From assembly GCA_016928015.1 (NCBI GenBank), contig JAFGLQ010000031.1:1-36948 (forward strand): a DNA stretch of 36,948 nucleotides, read 5' to 3'. Both the position numbers and the translations under genes were made by a program. The stretch comes from Dehalococcoidaceae bacterium (GTDB lineage Bacteria; Chloroflexota; Dehalococcoidia; Dehalococcoidales; CSSed11-197). The notes below the pieces were generated by a model. That model saw only the letters and a list, made by a program, of their open reading frames with translations. It made no database searches and was not told where the DNA came from. Position 1 is the stretch's first letter, and the number at the start of each line of letters is the position of its first letter. This document shows, piece after piece, positions 12,155-20,360 of this stretch.

Positions 12155-12382
12155 TTAATCATCCTCGCCCTTTTTAAATTTTCTCTTCAGTTTATCTACC
12201 TGTTGCAGGCGGGCAAACTCCTCATCGCCAAGCAAGCGGCAGGTTTTAACATCGCCGCCATCAAGTTCAATATAAAATAACTGGCGGCATTTCCAGCATT
12301 TATAGGGGCCTTCATAGGTTTGTTCCAGGATCGAGAAACGTCCTTCTGCATTGCACTCGGGGCAGGTAATTGTAGCTAACAT
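12155..12382 (-). CDS. Small zinc-ribbon protein (~75 aa)
   Basis: MLATITCPECNAEGRF...YKCWKCRQLFYIEL; two CxxC knuckles. Start moved to ATG 12382, preceded by AAGGAGG. Confidence 0.75.
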   Translation of the reverse strand: MLATITCPECNAEGRFSILEQTYEGPYKCWKCRQLFYIELDGGDVKTCRLLGDEEFARLQQVDKLKRKFKKGEDD

Positions 12383-12402
12383 ATGGGCATCCTCCTTAGA
12401 AT

Positions 12403-12933
12403 TTACATGATTTTTACATTGGAAAAGAACCAGTGTGCCAGAAGTCCGGCGACAAAAGGCATAAAAAAGGTGCAGGCCAGGCGTACAGCCGTAAACCGCC
12501 ATCCCATTATACCGATTTCAAGCGGCAGGCGGGCAAAAGCCCACAGTGACCAGCTGGTTAAAAACGCCACCATGGTACCTATTCCAGCACCGCTTTTGTA
12601 AATAGCGGCAGCTACAGGCAGGCTGGTTACCGGGCCGCCGGGCATGAAGCCGCCGGTTACGACGCCGGCCAGAATGCCGCGGGTACCAGATTCGGCTCCT
12701 ATCCAGCGGTTGATTACTTCCTGGGGCAAAAGATGTTGAACAGCGCCAGCTATAATAAAGGCGAAAATGAGCAGCGGCAGAACTTCTATCAGTATTCCCC
12801 ATGCGGATTTCAGGGTCATGATATGCTCACCGCCACCTCGGGTGTAACCGATAATAAGCAGGGTGACGGCCACAACGGCCATGATTAGTGTCGGTATTAA
12901 CATTCTGGGTATTTTCCTCCTGTTTTCAGGCAT
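12403..12933 (-). CDS. Half-size permease, DUF318/ArsP-like membrane protein
   Basis: Hydrophobic ~176-aa protein with GGFMPGGPVTSLPVAAAIYKSGAGIGTMVAFLTSWSLWAFARLPLEIG; start at 12933 with GGAGG upstream. Confidence 0.7.
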   Translation of the reverse strand: MPENRRKIPRMLIPTLIMAVVAVTLLIIGYTRGGGEHIMTLKSAWGILIEVLPLLIFAFIIAGAVQHLLPQEVINRWIGAESGTRGILAGVVTGGFMPGGPVTSLPVAAAIYKSGAGIGTMVAFLTSWSLWAFARLPLEIGIMGWRFTAVRLACTFFMPFVAGLLAHWFFSNVKIM

Positions 12934-13017
12934 GAATCCTCCAGACGTATCAAGATGCTTAATCATATAATAAGTGTAAATCTTAACAATATAACTGGCT
13001 ATTAGCAAATAAGACTG

Positions 13018-13034
13018 CCGTCTGAAACAGGCGG
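13018..13034. terminator. Weak hairpin downstream of the methyltransferase gene
   Basis: CCGTCTG-AAA-CAGGCGG near-perfect dyad in the methyltransferase/permease gap; no strong T-run. Confidence 0.3.
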
Positions 13035-13038
13035 GTGA

Positions 13039-13737
13039 TTATGTCTGCCGCAGCTGGTCCGGACCGGCAGAGGGTTTGCGTAAAAGGAGGCACACGTTTT
13101 TGGAAAAGAGCTTTACGGGCCATCGGTAGCTTTTTTCCGGCGACGATGCAATAATGGTAAAGCCGGCTCCGGCAGCCAGCCTTTCTGCCTGGCGAAAACT
13201 GACCAAATAGTAGTAACGGTAGAATGTTTCATCGCCGGTTTTCCAGGGAACGAGCAGCTCCCTGGGCTTGAACCAGAAGCGTGGCTGGCAGCGATTCCAG
13301 AAGGTGACGAAGGCTTCGCCTCCCGGTTTCAATACGCGGTACAGTTCCACCATTCCCCGGTTGATTTCAACCGGTCCGTTCAGGTGGTGAAAAGTGGCTA
13401 CGGCAAGGGCCCAATCAAAAATTTCGTTTTCAAAAGGCAGGTTTCGGACATCGCCGCAGTATAACCGGGGTTGATAACCGAATTTGACGGCATACCTTTC
13501 GGCCTGCTCAAGCATTTTAGGGGAAATATCAACACCGGACAGGTCAAAGGTGTGTTTGAAGGGTAGGAAATCTGCGCCGTGACCGCAGCCGAGGTTTATC
13601 AACCGACCGGACCCCCAGCGTTGCGCGAGCATGGCAAGGTCGTCCTTGAAACGCGTCCAGTGGAAGCGATTGTACCACCCGGGAGCGATGGCATCAAAGA
13701 CCCGTTTTATTTCCTGGCTGTCGGCTTGTTTTGTCAT
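13039..13737 (-). CDS. Class I SAM-dependent methyltransferase (UbiE-like)
   Basis: LINLGCGHGADFLPF SAM motif I; WALAVATFHHLNGPVEINRGMVELYRVLKPGGEAFVTFWN. Confidence 0.85.
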   Translation of the reverse strand: MTKQADSQEIKRVFDAIAPGWYNRFHWTRFKDDLAMLAQRWGSGRLINLGCGHGADFLPFKHTFDLSGVDISPKMLEQAERYAVKFGYQPRLYCGDVRNLPFENEIFDWALAVATFHHLNGPVEINRGMVELYRVLKPGGEAFVTFWNRCQPRFWFKPRELLVPWKTGDETFYRYYYLVSFRQAERLAAGAGFTIIASSPEKSYRWPVKLFSKNVCLLLRKPSAGPDQLRQT

Positions 13738-13744
13738 GATTTGT

Positions 13745-13773
13745 TTGGCAACCTTGGTAAAAATTGATAGACT
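13745..13773 (+). promoter_or_regulatory. Candidate elp3 promoter
   Basis: TTGGCA (13745-13750), 17-nt spacer, TAGACT (13768-13773); lies across the ORF-track start at 13764. Confidence 0.5.
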
Positions 13774-13787
13774 TACGAGATAATAAT

Positions 13788-15179
13788 ATGAAACATAATA
13801 CTATTAAAAAACATTCCAGGACAATATCAGGAGTAACTCCGGTGGCGGTAATGACTCAACCCCGGTCCTGTCCGGGTAATTGTGTTTACTGCCCCACCTA
13901 TGAGGATACGCCGCAGAGCTATACTCCCCAGTCCCCGGCAGTACTCAGGGCAATAGCCTGTGAGTATGATCCGGTAAAGCAGGTGGAGACTCGCCTTTCA
14001 ATCCTGGAAAAAATAGGCCATCCGACAGATAAAGTCGAACTGATAATAATGGGTGGCACTTTTTTATCCGCACCGCATGATTATCAGTATGGATTTATAA
14101 AAGGATGCTTCGATGCTTTAAACGCCGCCGTTTCTCCAAACCTGGCAGACGCCCAGGCTTTGAACGAACATTCACGCAACCGATGTGTTGGCCTTTGTAT
14201 TGAAACAAGGCCTGACTATTGCCGCCCGGATGATATAAAGTGGATGATCGAACTGGGAGCAACCCGGGTTGAGTTGGGCGTGCAGGCAATTGATGACGAC
14301 GTTTACCGACTGACACGGCGAGGGCATACCGTTAAGGATGTGGTTTCGGCAACCGCCAACCTGAAAAATTCGGGCCTGAAGGTTCATTACCACTGGATGC
14401 CGAACCTGCCGGGCGTGATCCTTGAAAAAGAGCTGGAATTATTCAGCCGTTTGTTTAATGATGAACGCTTTCGCCCGGACGGCCTTAAAATCTACCCGAC
14501 TATGGTGGTTGAAGGCACCGAACTGGAACGATGGCATCAGCAAGGTGTATATAAGCCATACGACGAGCCTGATTTAATCAAGCTCATCGCTGACATGAAA
14601 AGCATGGTACCCGAATACGTACGTATTTCCAGGGTATTGAGAGATATTCCTGCAGTTTACATAACAGGGGGGCCCAGGGATTCCTTACGGGAAACGGTTC
14701 ATAAAAAGATGGCCGCTCAGGGGCAGCACTGCCGCTGCATTCGCTGCCGGGAGTATGGCCACCGCCGGAAGCTGGGATGGACCCCGGGCCAGCCGCAGTT
14801 GCGGCGACTGGATTATCCGGCATCCGGGGGGCATGAAATCTTCCTGTCTTGCGAAGATGACAACCAGACACTGTTCGGCCTGTTGAGATTGCGTATTCAG
14901 AATATAGGGCTGGACGGCTCGACTCAAAGTGCAGACAGGATTACGGCAGTGATAAGAGAGTTGCATGTTTACGGGGCTGAAGTTCAACTTGGTGAAAAAG
15001 ACGAAATGTCCGTTCAGCATAAAGGATTGGGCAGACATCTCTTGAGCGAAGCGGAACGCATTGCTGCCGAAGAGTACCGGGCAGAAGGCCTGTTCATTTT
15101 GAGTGGAATAGGGGCACGGCCGTATTATTCCAGCCTTGGCTATGAATTGCAGCGGGGGTATATGTTCAAGGCTTTATAG
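13788..15179 (+). CDS. elp3: Bacterial Elp3-family radical SAM / acetyltransferase (tRNA U34 modification)
   Basis: CPGNCVYCPTYEDTPQSYTPQSPAVLRA radical SAM region, HCRCIRCREYGHR zinc-loop-like Cys cluster, C-terminal GNAT GLGRHLLSEAERIA. ATG 13788 preferred because the upstream track start overlaps the promoter. Confidence 0.92.
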   Translation: MKHNTIKKHSRTISGVTPVAVMTQPRSCPGNCVYCPTYEDTPQSYTPQSPAVLRAIACEYDPVKQVETRLSILEKIGHPTDKVELIIMGGTFLSAPHDYQYGFIKGCFDALNAAVSPNLADAQALNEHSRNRCVGLCIETRPDYCRPDDIKWMIELGATRVELGVQAIDDDVYRLTRRGHTVKDVVSATANLKNSGLKVHYHWMPNLPGVILEKELELFSRLFNDERFRPDGLKIYPTMVVEGTELERWHQQGVYKPYDEPDLIKLIADMKSMVPEYVRISRVLRDIPAVYITGGPRDSLRETVHKKMAAQGQHCRCIRCREYGHRRKLGWTPGQPQLRRLDYPASGGHEIFLSCEDDNQTLFGLLRLRIQNIGLDGSTQSADRITAVIRELHVYGAEVQLGEKDEMSVQHKGLGRHLLSEAERIAAEEYRAEGLFILSGIGARPYYSSLGYELQRGYMFKAL

Positions 15180-15197
15180 TGCCGGCAGCTTCTGGTT

Positions 15198-15497
15198 CTA
15201 GCCTTCACTCCAGTTCTGCATCATTTCCTTTATTCTTTGAGCCAGCCGTGGATTCGAGCGCAGGCGTTCGACAAAAACCGGGCAGCCCTCGACCAGCGTA
15301 TTTTGAGCGGCTGAAGCCATGCTGGCGATGAGCTGCTGGTTGTAAATATCCGGTTGAGCTGCTCCCGGCAGGTTGGCGGCCTGCATTTGACGCTGTATAT
15401 CTTCAGCAGTGAATCGCATTGGAGTGGCGCAGGCCTTATACCAGGGGCAATCCTTACATTGTACTATGGAATAGGCTTCGTCCAGAATATCGCTCAT
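15198..15497 (-). CDS. Uncharacterised 99-aa four-cysteine protein
   Basis: MSDILDEAYSIVQCKDCPWYKACATPMRFTAEDIQRQ...VEGCPVFVERLR; not a family I can name. Confidence 0.7.
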   Translation of the reverse strand: MSDILDEAYSIVQCKDCPWYKACATPMRFTAEDIQRQMQAANLPGAAQPDIYNQQLIASMASAAQNTLVEGCPVFVERLRSNPRLAQRIKEMMQNWSEG

Positions 15498-15511
15498 TAT
15501 ACCGTTCCCTC

Positions 15512-16021
15512 TTAATCAACAATCGATTCCATTCTTTTTTCCAGAGTTCCCAAATTTGGGAAAGCTCCATAGGCTATATCCCGGATTATACCATCTTTAT
15601 CGATAAAGACAGTAATGGGTATGCCTACGACACCGTATGCTCCGGCCACCTGGGCCCTTGAGTCAAGCAATACCGTCAAAGACAGATTTTCGCTGGTCAT
15701 ATAGCTCTCTATCGTAGATGCGGGGTTGCCGATATTTATCATAAGAATGACCGGGCTTTGGGCTGAGTTGTCGTAGCTATCCTTAAGCTGCTGAAAATAT
15801 GGCATTTCATCCAGACAATAGGGGCAGCTGAGGGCCCAGAAATTAACGACAACCGGCTGGCCCCTGAGTTCGACCAGGCTGATCCGGTTTCCGGAAAGGC
15901 TGAAAAGCTCGAAGCCCGGCGCCGTTTTACCGGTTGAAACGACAGGCGATTCTGTCTGACAACCGGGAGTGCCAGCCAGACTGATGAGCAGTATTAGAGC
16001 TAAAATACTTTTTCTAAACAT
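15512..16021 (-). CDS. TlpA/ResA-like thioredoxin-fold lipoprotein
   Basis: MFRKSILALILLISLAGTPGCQTE lipobox; PVVVNFWALSCPYCLDEMPYFQQL; start at ATG 16021. Confidence 0.87.
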   Translation of the reverse strand: MFRKSILALILLISLAGTPGCQTESPVVSTGKTAPGFELFSLSGNRISLVELRGQPVVVNFWALSCPYCLDEMPYFQQLKDSYDNSAQSPVILMINIGNPASTIESYMTSENLSLTVLLDSRAQVAGAYGVVGIPITVFIDKDGIIRDIAYGAFPNLGTLEKRMESIVD

Positions 16022-16029
16022 GGGTACCT

Positions 16030-16716
16030 CTACGATAAATACAACCAGTCGAGATTGCCGGTCAGGATCAACACCCCGATGGTTATAAGGATCACGCCAC
16101 TTAACACGTATATCAGGCGGGAGTACTGTTTTATTTTTTTGAGCCATGGAATAAATGTTGAAAAGGCCAGACCCAGAATTAAGAAAGGCAGGCCCAAGCC
16201 AAGCGAATACACCGCCAGCAGCCCGGCACCTTCCCACACGGTCGAAGAATTGAAAGCCAGCATTAGAATGCCACCAAGTACCGGGCCAAGGCACGGTGTC
16301 CAGGCCAGGGCGAAACTTGCCCCAATCAGAACTGAACGCAGATACCCGGTGGTGGCTCCAAGGCGAGGAGCCAGCCGCGCTTCGAAGTTAAGAGCCGGTA
16401 TTTTCAGGGCCAGCAGCATTATCACGCCCAGAATCACAAGAACCGTTCCAGATATAAGGCGGACCAGCCATGAACCCGGACCAATGGCAATGCCGGCCAG
16501 GCCTACCAGGGCTCCGGACAGAGTGAATATCAGGCCGAATCCGATTACAAAAAACAGGGAATGCCCAAACAGTTTTTTACGGTCATACTCGCCCGACTCC
16601 AGGATTTTAGGCCCGGTAAGGCTGGCAAGATACACCGGAACCAGAGGTAGGACGCAAGGCGATAAAAACGAGGCAACGCCAGCCCCCAGGGCTGTAAATA
16701 ATGTTACTCCGTCCAC
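16030..16716 (-). CDS. ccdA: Cytochrome c biogenesis / thiol-disulfide transmembrane protein CcdA
   Basis: GAGVASFLSPCVLPLVPVYLASLTG, FALAWTPCLGPVLGGIL; six or more TM segments. Confidence 0.93.
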   Translation of the reverse strand: MDGVTLFTALGAGVASFLSPCVLPLVPVYLASLTGPKILESGEYDRKKLFGHSLFFVIGFGLIFTLSGALVGLAGIAIGPGSWLVRLISGTVLVILGVIMLLALKIPALNFEARLAPRLGATTGYLRSVLIGASFALAWTPCLGPVLGGILMLAFNSSTVWEGAGLLAVYSLGLGLPFLILGLAFSTFIPWLKKIKQYSRLIYVLSGVILITIGVLILTGNLDWLYLS

Positions 16717-16734
16717 TTGATAAACAGACTCGGC

Positions 16735-17052
16735 TTAAAGCAATTTGTCGATTTTGGATTTAATATTACTTTCCGGAACTGCGCCTACAATTGTATCGGC
16801 CACAACACCATCCTTGAATAAAAGCATGGTGGGGATCGACATAATCTGGTAACGCGAGGCGGTGGACTGGTTATCGTCAACGTTCAATTTGCAGAACTTG
16901 AATTTGCCATCGTACTGCGTGGACAGTTTATCAATTACCGGCGCTACCATGCGGCAGGGTCCACACCACGGGGCCCACATATCTACCAGGACCGGTGTTT
17001 TTGCTTTTATAACTTCTTCTTCAAAGTTGGCATCGGTTATTTCTTTAACCAT
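16735..17052 (-). CDS. trxA: Thioredoxin
   Basis: VLVDMWAPWCGPCRMVAPVIDKL (WCGPC), MSIPTMLLFKDG; ATG 17052 with ggaggt SD. Confidence 0.95.
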   Translation of the reverse strand: MVKEITDANFEEEVIKAKTPVLVDMWAPWCGPCRMVAPVIDKLSTQYDGKFKFCKLNVDDNQSTASRYQIMSIPTMLLFKDGVVADTIVGAVPESNIKSKIDKLL

Positions 17053-17080
17053 TGAATTACCTCCAATAATCGTTATCCTC

Positions 17081-17109
17081 ATAGTAAAGCTTAAAGAAGA
17101 ATGTGTCAA
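17081..17109 (-). promoter_or_regulatory. Promoter for trxA (-ccdA-tlpA)
   Basis: Minus-strand TTGACA (17109-17104), 17-nt spacer, TACTAT (17086-17081). Confidence 0.75.
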
Positions 17110-17146
17110 GAATTTTACTGTGTAACAGGGGCTGACCAGACATCGA

Positions 17147-17175
17147 TTGACAATACCCGACATAATGTTTAAAAT
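17147..17175 (+). promoter_or_regulatory. Promoter for glmM-like gene
   Basis: TTGACA (17147-17152), 17-nt spacer, TAAAAT (17170-17175); ATG begins 7 nt after the -10. Confidence 0.75.
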
Positions 17176-17181
17176 CGTCGA

Positions 17182-18477
17182 ATGCAGCTCTTCGGCAGTT
17201 CAGGGATACGTCTTAAAGCGGATAAATGCCTGCTGAACCTGGCTTTAAAGGCTGGCCTGGCGACCGGCAGAATGTGTAAACAAGTACTGGTGGGCAATGA
17301 CACACGCACTTCATCATGTTCGATAAAAAGCGCTTTTGCGGCCGGGCTTACCGCTGCCGGGGCACAATGCTTCGATGCAGGCCTTCTGCCTACTCCGGCA
17401 CTGGCCTATGCCGGGCGAAATTTTGATGCGGCTGTAATGGTTACTGCCTCTCATAATCCGCCGGAATATAACGGCTTGAAGTTTATTAACTCTGATGGAA
17501 GTGCCTTTACCGTTGAACAGCAGGAAGCAATAGAAGACAGTATATGCAATGACAGGGTTGAAACGTCCACATGGCAGGAGTTTGGAGAAATCCGGCAGTA
17601 TCCCCAGGCGCTTGAACTGCATAAGAACCGCATCATTTCCAGTTTCCCCGGTAAGTTCAGAGTCAGGGTAGTGTTGGATTGCGGAGGTGGAGCGGCCTCG
17701 ATCGAAACACCGGAAGTGCTCCGAATGATGGGTTGCGATGTCATCGAACTCAACTGCTCACCTTCAGGTATGTTTTTCAGGCCCTCTGAACCGCTTGAAG
17801 CCAACCTTGCCCAGCTTAAAAGAACGGTAAAAGAAACCGGAGCAGATCTTGGCCTGGCGCATGACGGAGATGCCGACCGGATGATGGCTGTAGATGAACT
17901 CGGCCGGTTCATCCAGGGGGACAAGCTTTTGCTTCTTCTGGCTGACAGCCTGAATGCTCAGCAGGTGGTTACTACACTCGATGCTTCTTCTATTGTGGAT
18001 GACCGGATTTGTGAAGTCAGGCGTACCCCGGTAGGGGACAGTTATGTTTCCCGGGTTTTAAAAAACTGGGGTGAGTTTGGGGGGGAAACTTCAGGTTCCT
18101 GGTTGTTTCCATCGATTTCCCTCTGCCCTGACGGAATCTTTGCCGCAGCGCACATGGTGTCACTGGCAGCCTGCAACCGGCTTTCTGAAATGATAGACCG
18201 CATCCCCGGGTACCCGGTTATACGGGGAGCCCTCAAAGTTGACCGGAAACTAATGAGCGGCATAGCTGAGAGGCTGGCGAGCCTTAACCCGCTGAACATC
18301 GATTATACCGATGGCATTAAATTGTCTTTTACCGGGAGCTGGGTTTTAATACGAGCTTCCGGAACCGAACCCAAAATACGCATCACTGCAGAAGCGCCCG
18401 ACTTATTGACCGCGCGCAGCCTGTATAAGCGAGTATCTGAAATAATAAATGAAGTTACCGGAAAGGAAAAAGCCTGA
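17182..18477 (+). CDS. glmM: Phosphohexomutase (phosphoglucosamine mutase/phosphomannomutase-type)
   Basis: LFGSSGIRLKAD N-terminus, VTASHNPPEYNGLKF phosphoserine loop, AHDGDADRMMAVDELG metal loop, RASGTEPKIRI C-terminal loop. Confidence 0.85.
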   Translation: MQLFGSSGIRLKADKCLLNLALKAGLATGRMCKQVLVGNDTRTSSCSIKSAFAAGLTAAGAQCFDAGLLPTPALAYAGRNFDAAVMVTASHNPPEYNGLKFINSDGSAFTVEQQEAIEDSICNDRVETSTWQEFGEIRQYPQALELHKNRIISSFPGKFRVRVVLDCGGGAASIETPEVLRMMGCDVIELNCSPSGMFFRPSEPLEANLAQLKRTVKETGADLGLAHDGDADRMMAVDELGRFIQGDKLLLLLADSLNAQQVVTTLDASSIVDDRICEVRRTPVGDSYVSRVLKNWGEFGGETSGSWLFPSISLCPDGIFAAAHMVSLAACNRLSEMIDRIPGYPVIRGALKVDRKLMSGIAERLASLNPLNIDYTDGIKLSFTGSWVLIRASGTEPKIRITAEAPDLLTARSLYKRVSEIINEVTGKEKA

Positions 18478-18479
18478 AT

Positions 18480-19682
18480 ATGGATGCTGTAATTCTGGCT
18501 GCCGGTGAAGGGTCGCGCATGCGGCCCCTTACTTCAAGCCGGCCTAAAGTCATGCTGCCTCTGGCCAACCGGCCGATTATCGAGCACCTTTTATCGAACC
18601 TGATTGAAGCAGAGTGCGAAAGAATCGTCATGGTTATCGGCTACCGGGCGGAGCGAGTCAGGGAGCACTTCGGCGATGGAGAAAAGTGGGGGGTGGCGGT
18701 CGATTATTGTTACCAGACTGAGCCATCCGGAACTGCAGACGCTATAGCCCGGGTTAAAAACCTGGTGAAGGAGCGTTTCCTGGTGGTTAACGGTGACAGC
18801 ATCTTCCGCCCGGATGACCTTCGAAGGCTGATGAGCTTGCCCGGAGCAGGCATCGGGCTTATCGAAGTTGCCGATACCGCCGGACTTGGGGTTGTGACCA
18901 TCGACGGCGACCGGATTTCCCACATTTACGAAAAAGTATCCCGGCCGCCCACCAAACTGGCCAATGCTGGGGCATACCTCTTTACCCCGGAGGTGTTTGA
19001 CGCCGTTGAAAACCTCGCCATTTCTGATCGTGGAGAATATGAACTGCCCGCGGCTCTGGAAAAAATGATTGAAAAAGGCGGCTGGATTGGTTGGAACCGG
19101 TTCGAATCCTGGATGACCTTCTCGTATCCATGGGATTTGCTTTCAGGTTGCGAATCCCTGGTCAAACCGGAAGATTTCAGCATTTCGGGAACACTCGAAC
19201 CGGGTGTGGTTATCAAAGGCGCCTTGTCTCTGGGCAAGGGATCCACCCTGCATTCCGGCAGCTGCATCACCGGGCCGGCTGTAATAGGGGAAGGGTGTGA
19301 GATAGGGCCTAACTGCTTTATACGCCCCTTTACTTCAATAGGGGACGATTGTCATATAGGGGCTTCGGTGGAGATAAAGAACTCCATCATAATGTCCGGT
19401 ACCAGAATCCCTCACCTTACGTACATAGGTGATAGTGTAATCGGTGAAGGGTGCAACTTTGGCGCCGGTACTCAGGTGGCCAATCTGAGGTTTGATAACC
19501 GGGATATTCGGATAGGCAACAAGGATACGGGACGGCGCAAGCTGGGGGCCATAATAGGGGACGGTGTCCAAACCGGTATTAATGCTTCCATTAATGCCGG
19601 CTGTGTCATAGGCGCCGGTTGTATAATCGGCCCCGGAGCGCTTGCCAGTGGCGTGTATGAACCCGGCAGCCGTATCTTGTAA
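18480..19682 (+). CDS. glmU: Bifunctional sugar-1-phosphate nucleotidylyltransferase / acetyltransferase (GlmU-like)
   Basis: AVILAAGEGSRMRPLTSSRPKVMLPLANRPIIEHLL plus C-terminal hexapeptide-repeat region (GEGCEIGPNCFIRPFTSIGDDCHIGASVEIKNS). Confidence 0.83.
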   Translation: MDAVILAAGEGSRMRPLTSSRPKVMLPLANRPIIEHLLSNLIEAECERIVMVIGYRAERVREHFGDGEKWGVAVDYCYQTEPSGTADAIARVKNLVKERFLVVNGDSIFRPDDLRRLMSLPGAGIGLIEVADTAGLGVVTIDGDRISHIYEKVSRPPTKLANAGAYLFTPEVFDAVENLAISDRGEYELPAALEKMIEKGGWIGWNRFESWMTFSYPWDLLSGCESLVKPEDFSISGTLEPGVVIKGALSLGKGSTLHSGSCITGPAVIGEGCEIGPNCFIRPFTSIGDDCHIGASVEIKNSIIMSGTRIPHLTYIGDSVIGEGCNFGAGTQVANLRFDNRDIRIGNKDTGRRKLGAIIGDGVQTGINASINAGCVIGAGCIIGPGALASGVYEPGSRIL

Positions 19683-19704
19683 TACCTTGAAACCCGGGTG
19701 AAGT

Positions 19705-20352
19705 TTACATAAATTTGGCAAGTTTCCAGGATATAAGCTCACTGAGGATGGTTACATCCTCAGCCGGAAGATAGCTCAAGATACCTTCGTCATACAGGAT
19801 GTTGCCCCTGGCGGGAAATTCCTCATCGGCATGCCATAGTATAAAGTATACTTTTACTCTGGGCAGGGCCGGAATCATTACCGATTCGTCTCCATAGCCT
19901 GCTGATATACCTCCCATGACAGCGGCGGCTTTTAAAAGCTCTCCAGGTTTTTGGTCGAAACGCCCGACGAAAGGTTTGATAGCTCTCTTGGCAAATACCG
20001 GTTGGTAAACCAGCCCGGGGGGTAATTGCTGGTAGCCTACGAGCTGGCCGGTATTGGCATCACAAACTGTGAGTTTTTCGGATTGTGCAAGGTAATGAAG
20101 CAACAGCAGTTGCTCTCTGGGGGGTAGTTCCGGAACCGAGTCAATTGCCGGCCAGTTGATCCGGTAAGCACGGCCGAGCATTTCAACCAGCAGAGAAGAG
20201 GTGTCTGCTGGTTCGATCTGCGCTCCGGCTCTGGCGGCAAGTTCCTCAAGACCTTGAATCTGCCTAAGTTCATTTTTAGCCAGTTTGAGTGATAGCTGGA
20301 ATGCCTGCTCGAAGTTTCTCTGCTCCGGCAGTTTGGGCTGTTCGGTGCTCAT
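19705..20352 (-). CDS. DUF3786-like protein, last gene of the CODH/ACS cluster
   Basis: ~215 aa; ...LVYQPVFAKRAIKPFVGRFDQKPGELLKAAAVMGGISAGYGDESVMIPALPRVKVYFILWHADEEFPARGNILYDEGILSYLPAEDV; family from memory. GTG at 20376 is an alternative start. Confidence 0.62.
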   Translation of the reverse strand: MSTEQPKLPEQRNFEQAFQLSLKLAKNELRQIQGLEELAARAGAQIEPADTSSLLVEMLGRAYRINWPAIDSVPELPPREQLLLLHYLAQSEKLTVCDANTGQLVGYQQLPPGLVYQPVFAKRAIKPFVGRFDQKPGELLKAAAVMGGISAGYGDESVMIPALPRVKVYFILWHADEEFPARGNILYDEGILSYLPAEDVTILSELISWKLAKFM

Positions 20353-20360
20353 GCCGGCGT

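Noticed and set aside
12130-12160. Imperfect dyad CCGGttCGTTaaAACGgatCCGG between convergent genes as a bidirectional terminator
   Set aside because: Interrupted stem, overlaps the coding end of the GNAT gene, and no clean T-run.
16055-16720. 221-aa plus-strand ORF
   Set aside because: Antisense to ccdA, with Arg/Pro/Thr-rich composition typical of a shadow frame.
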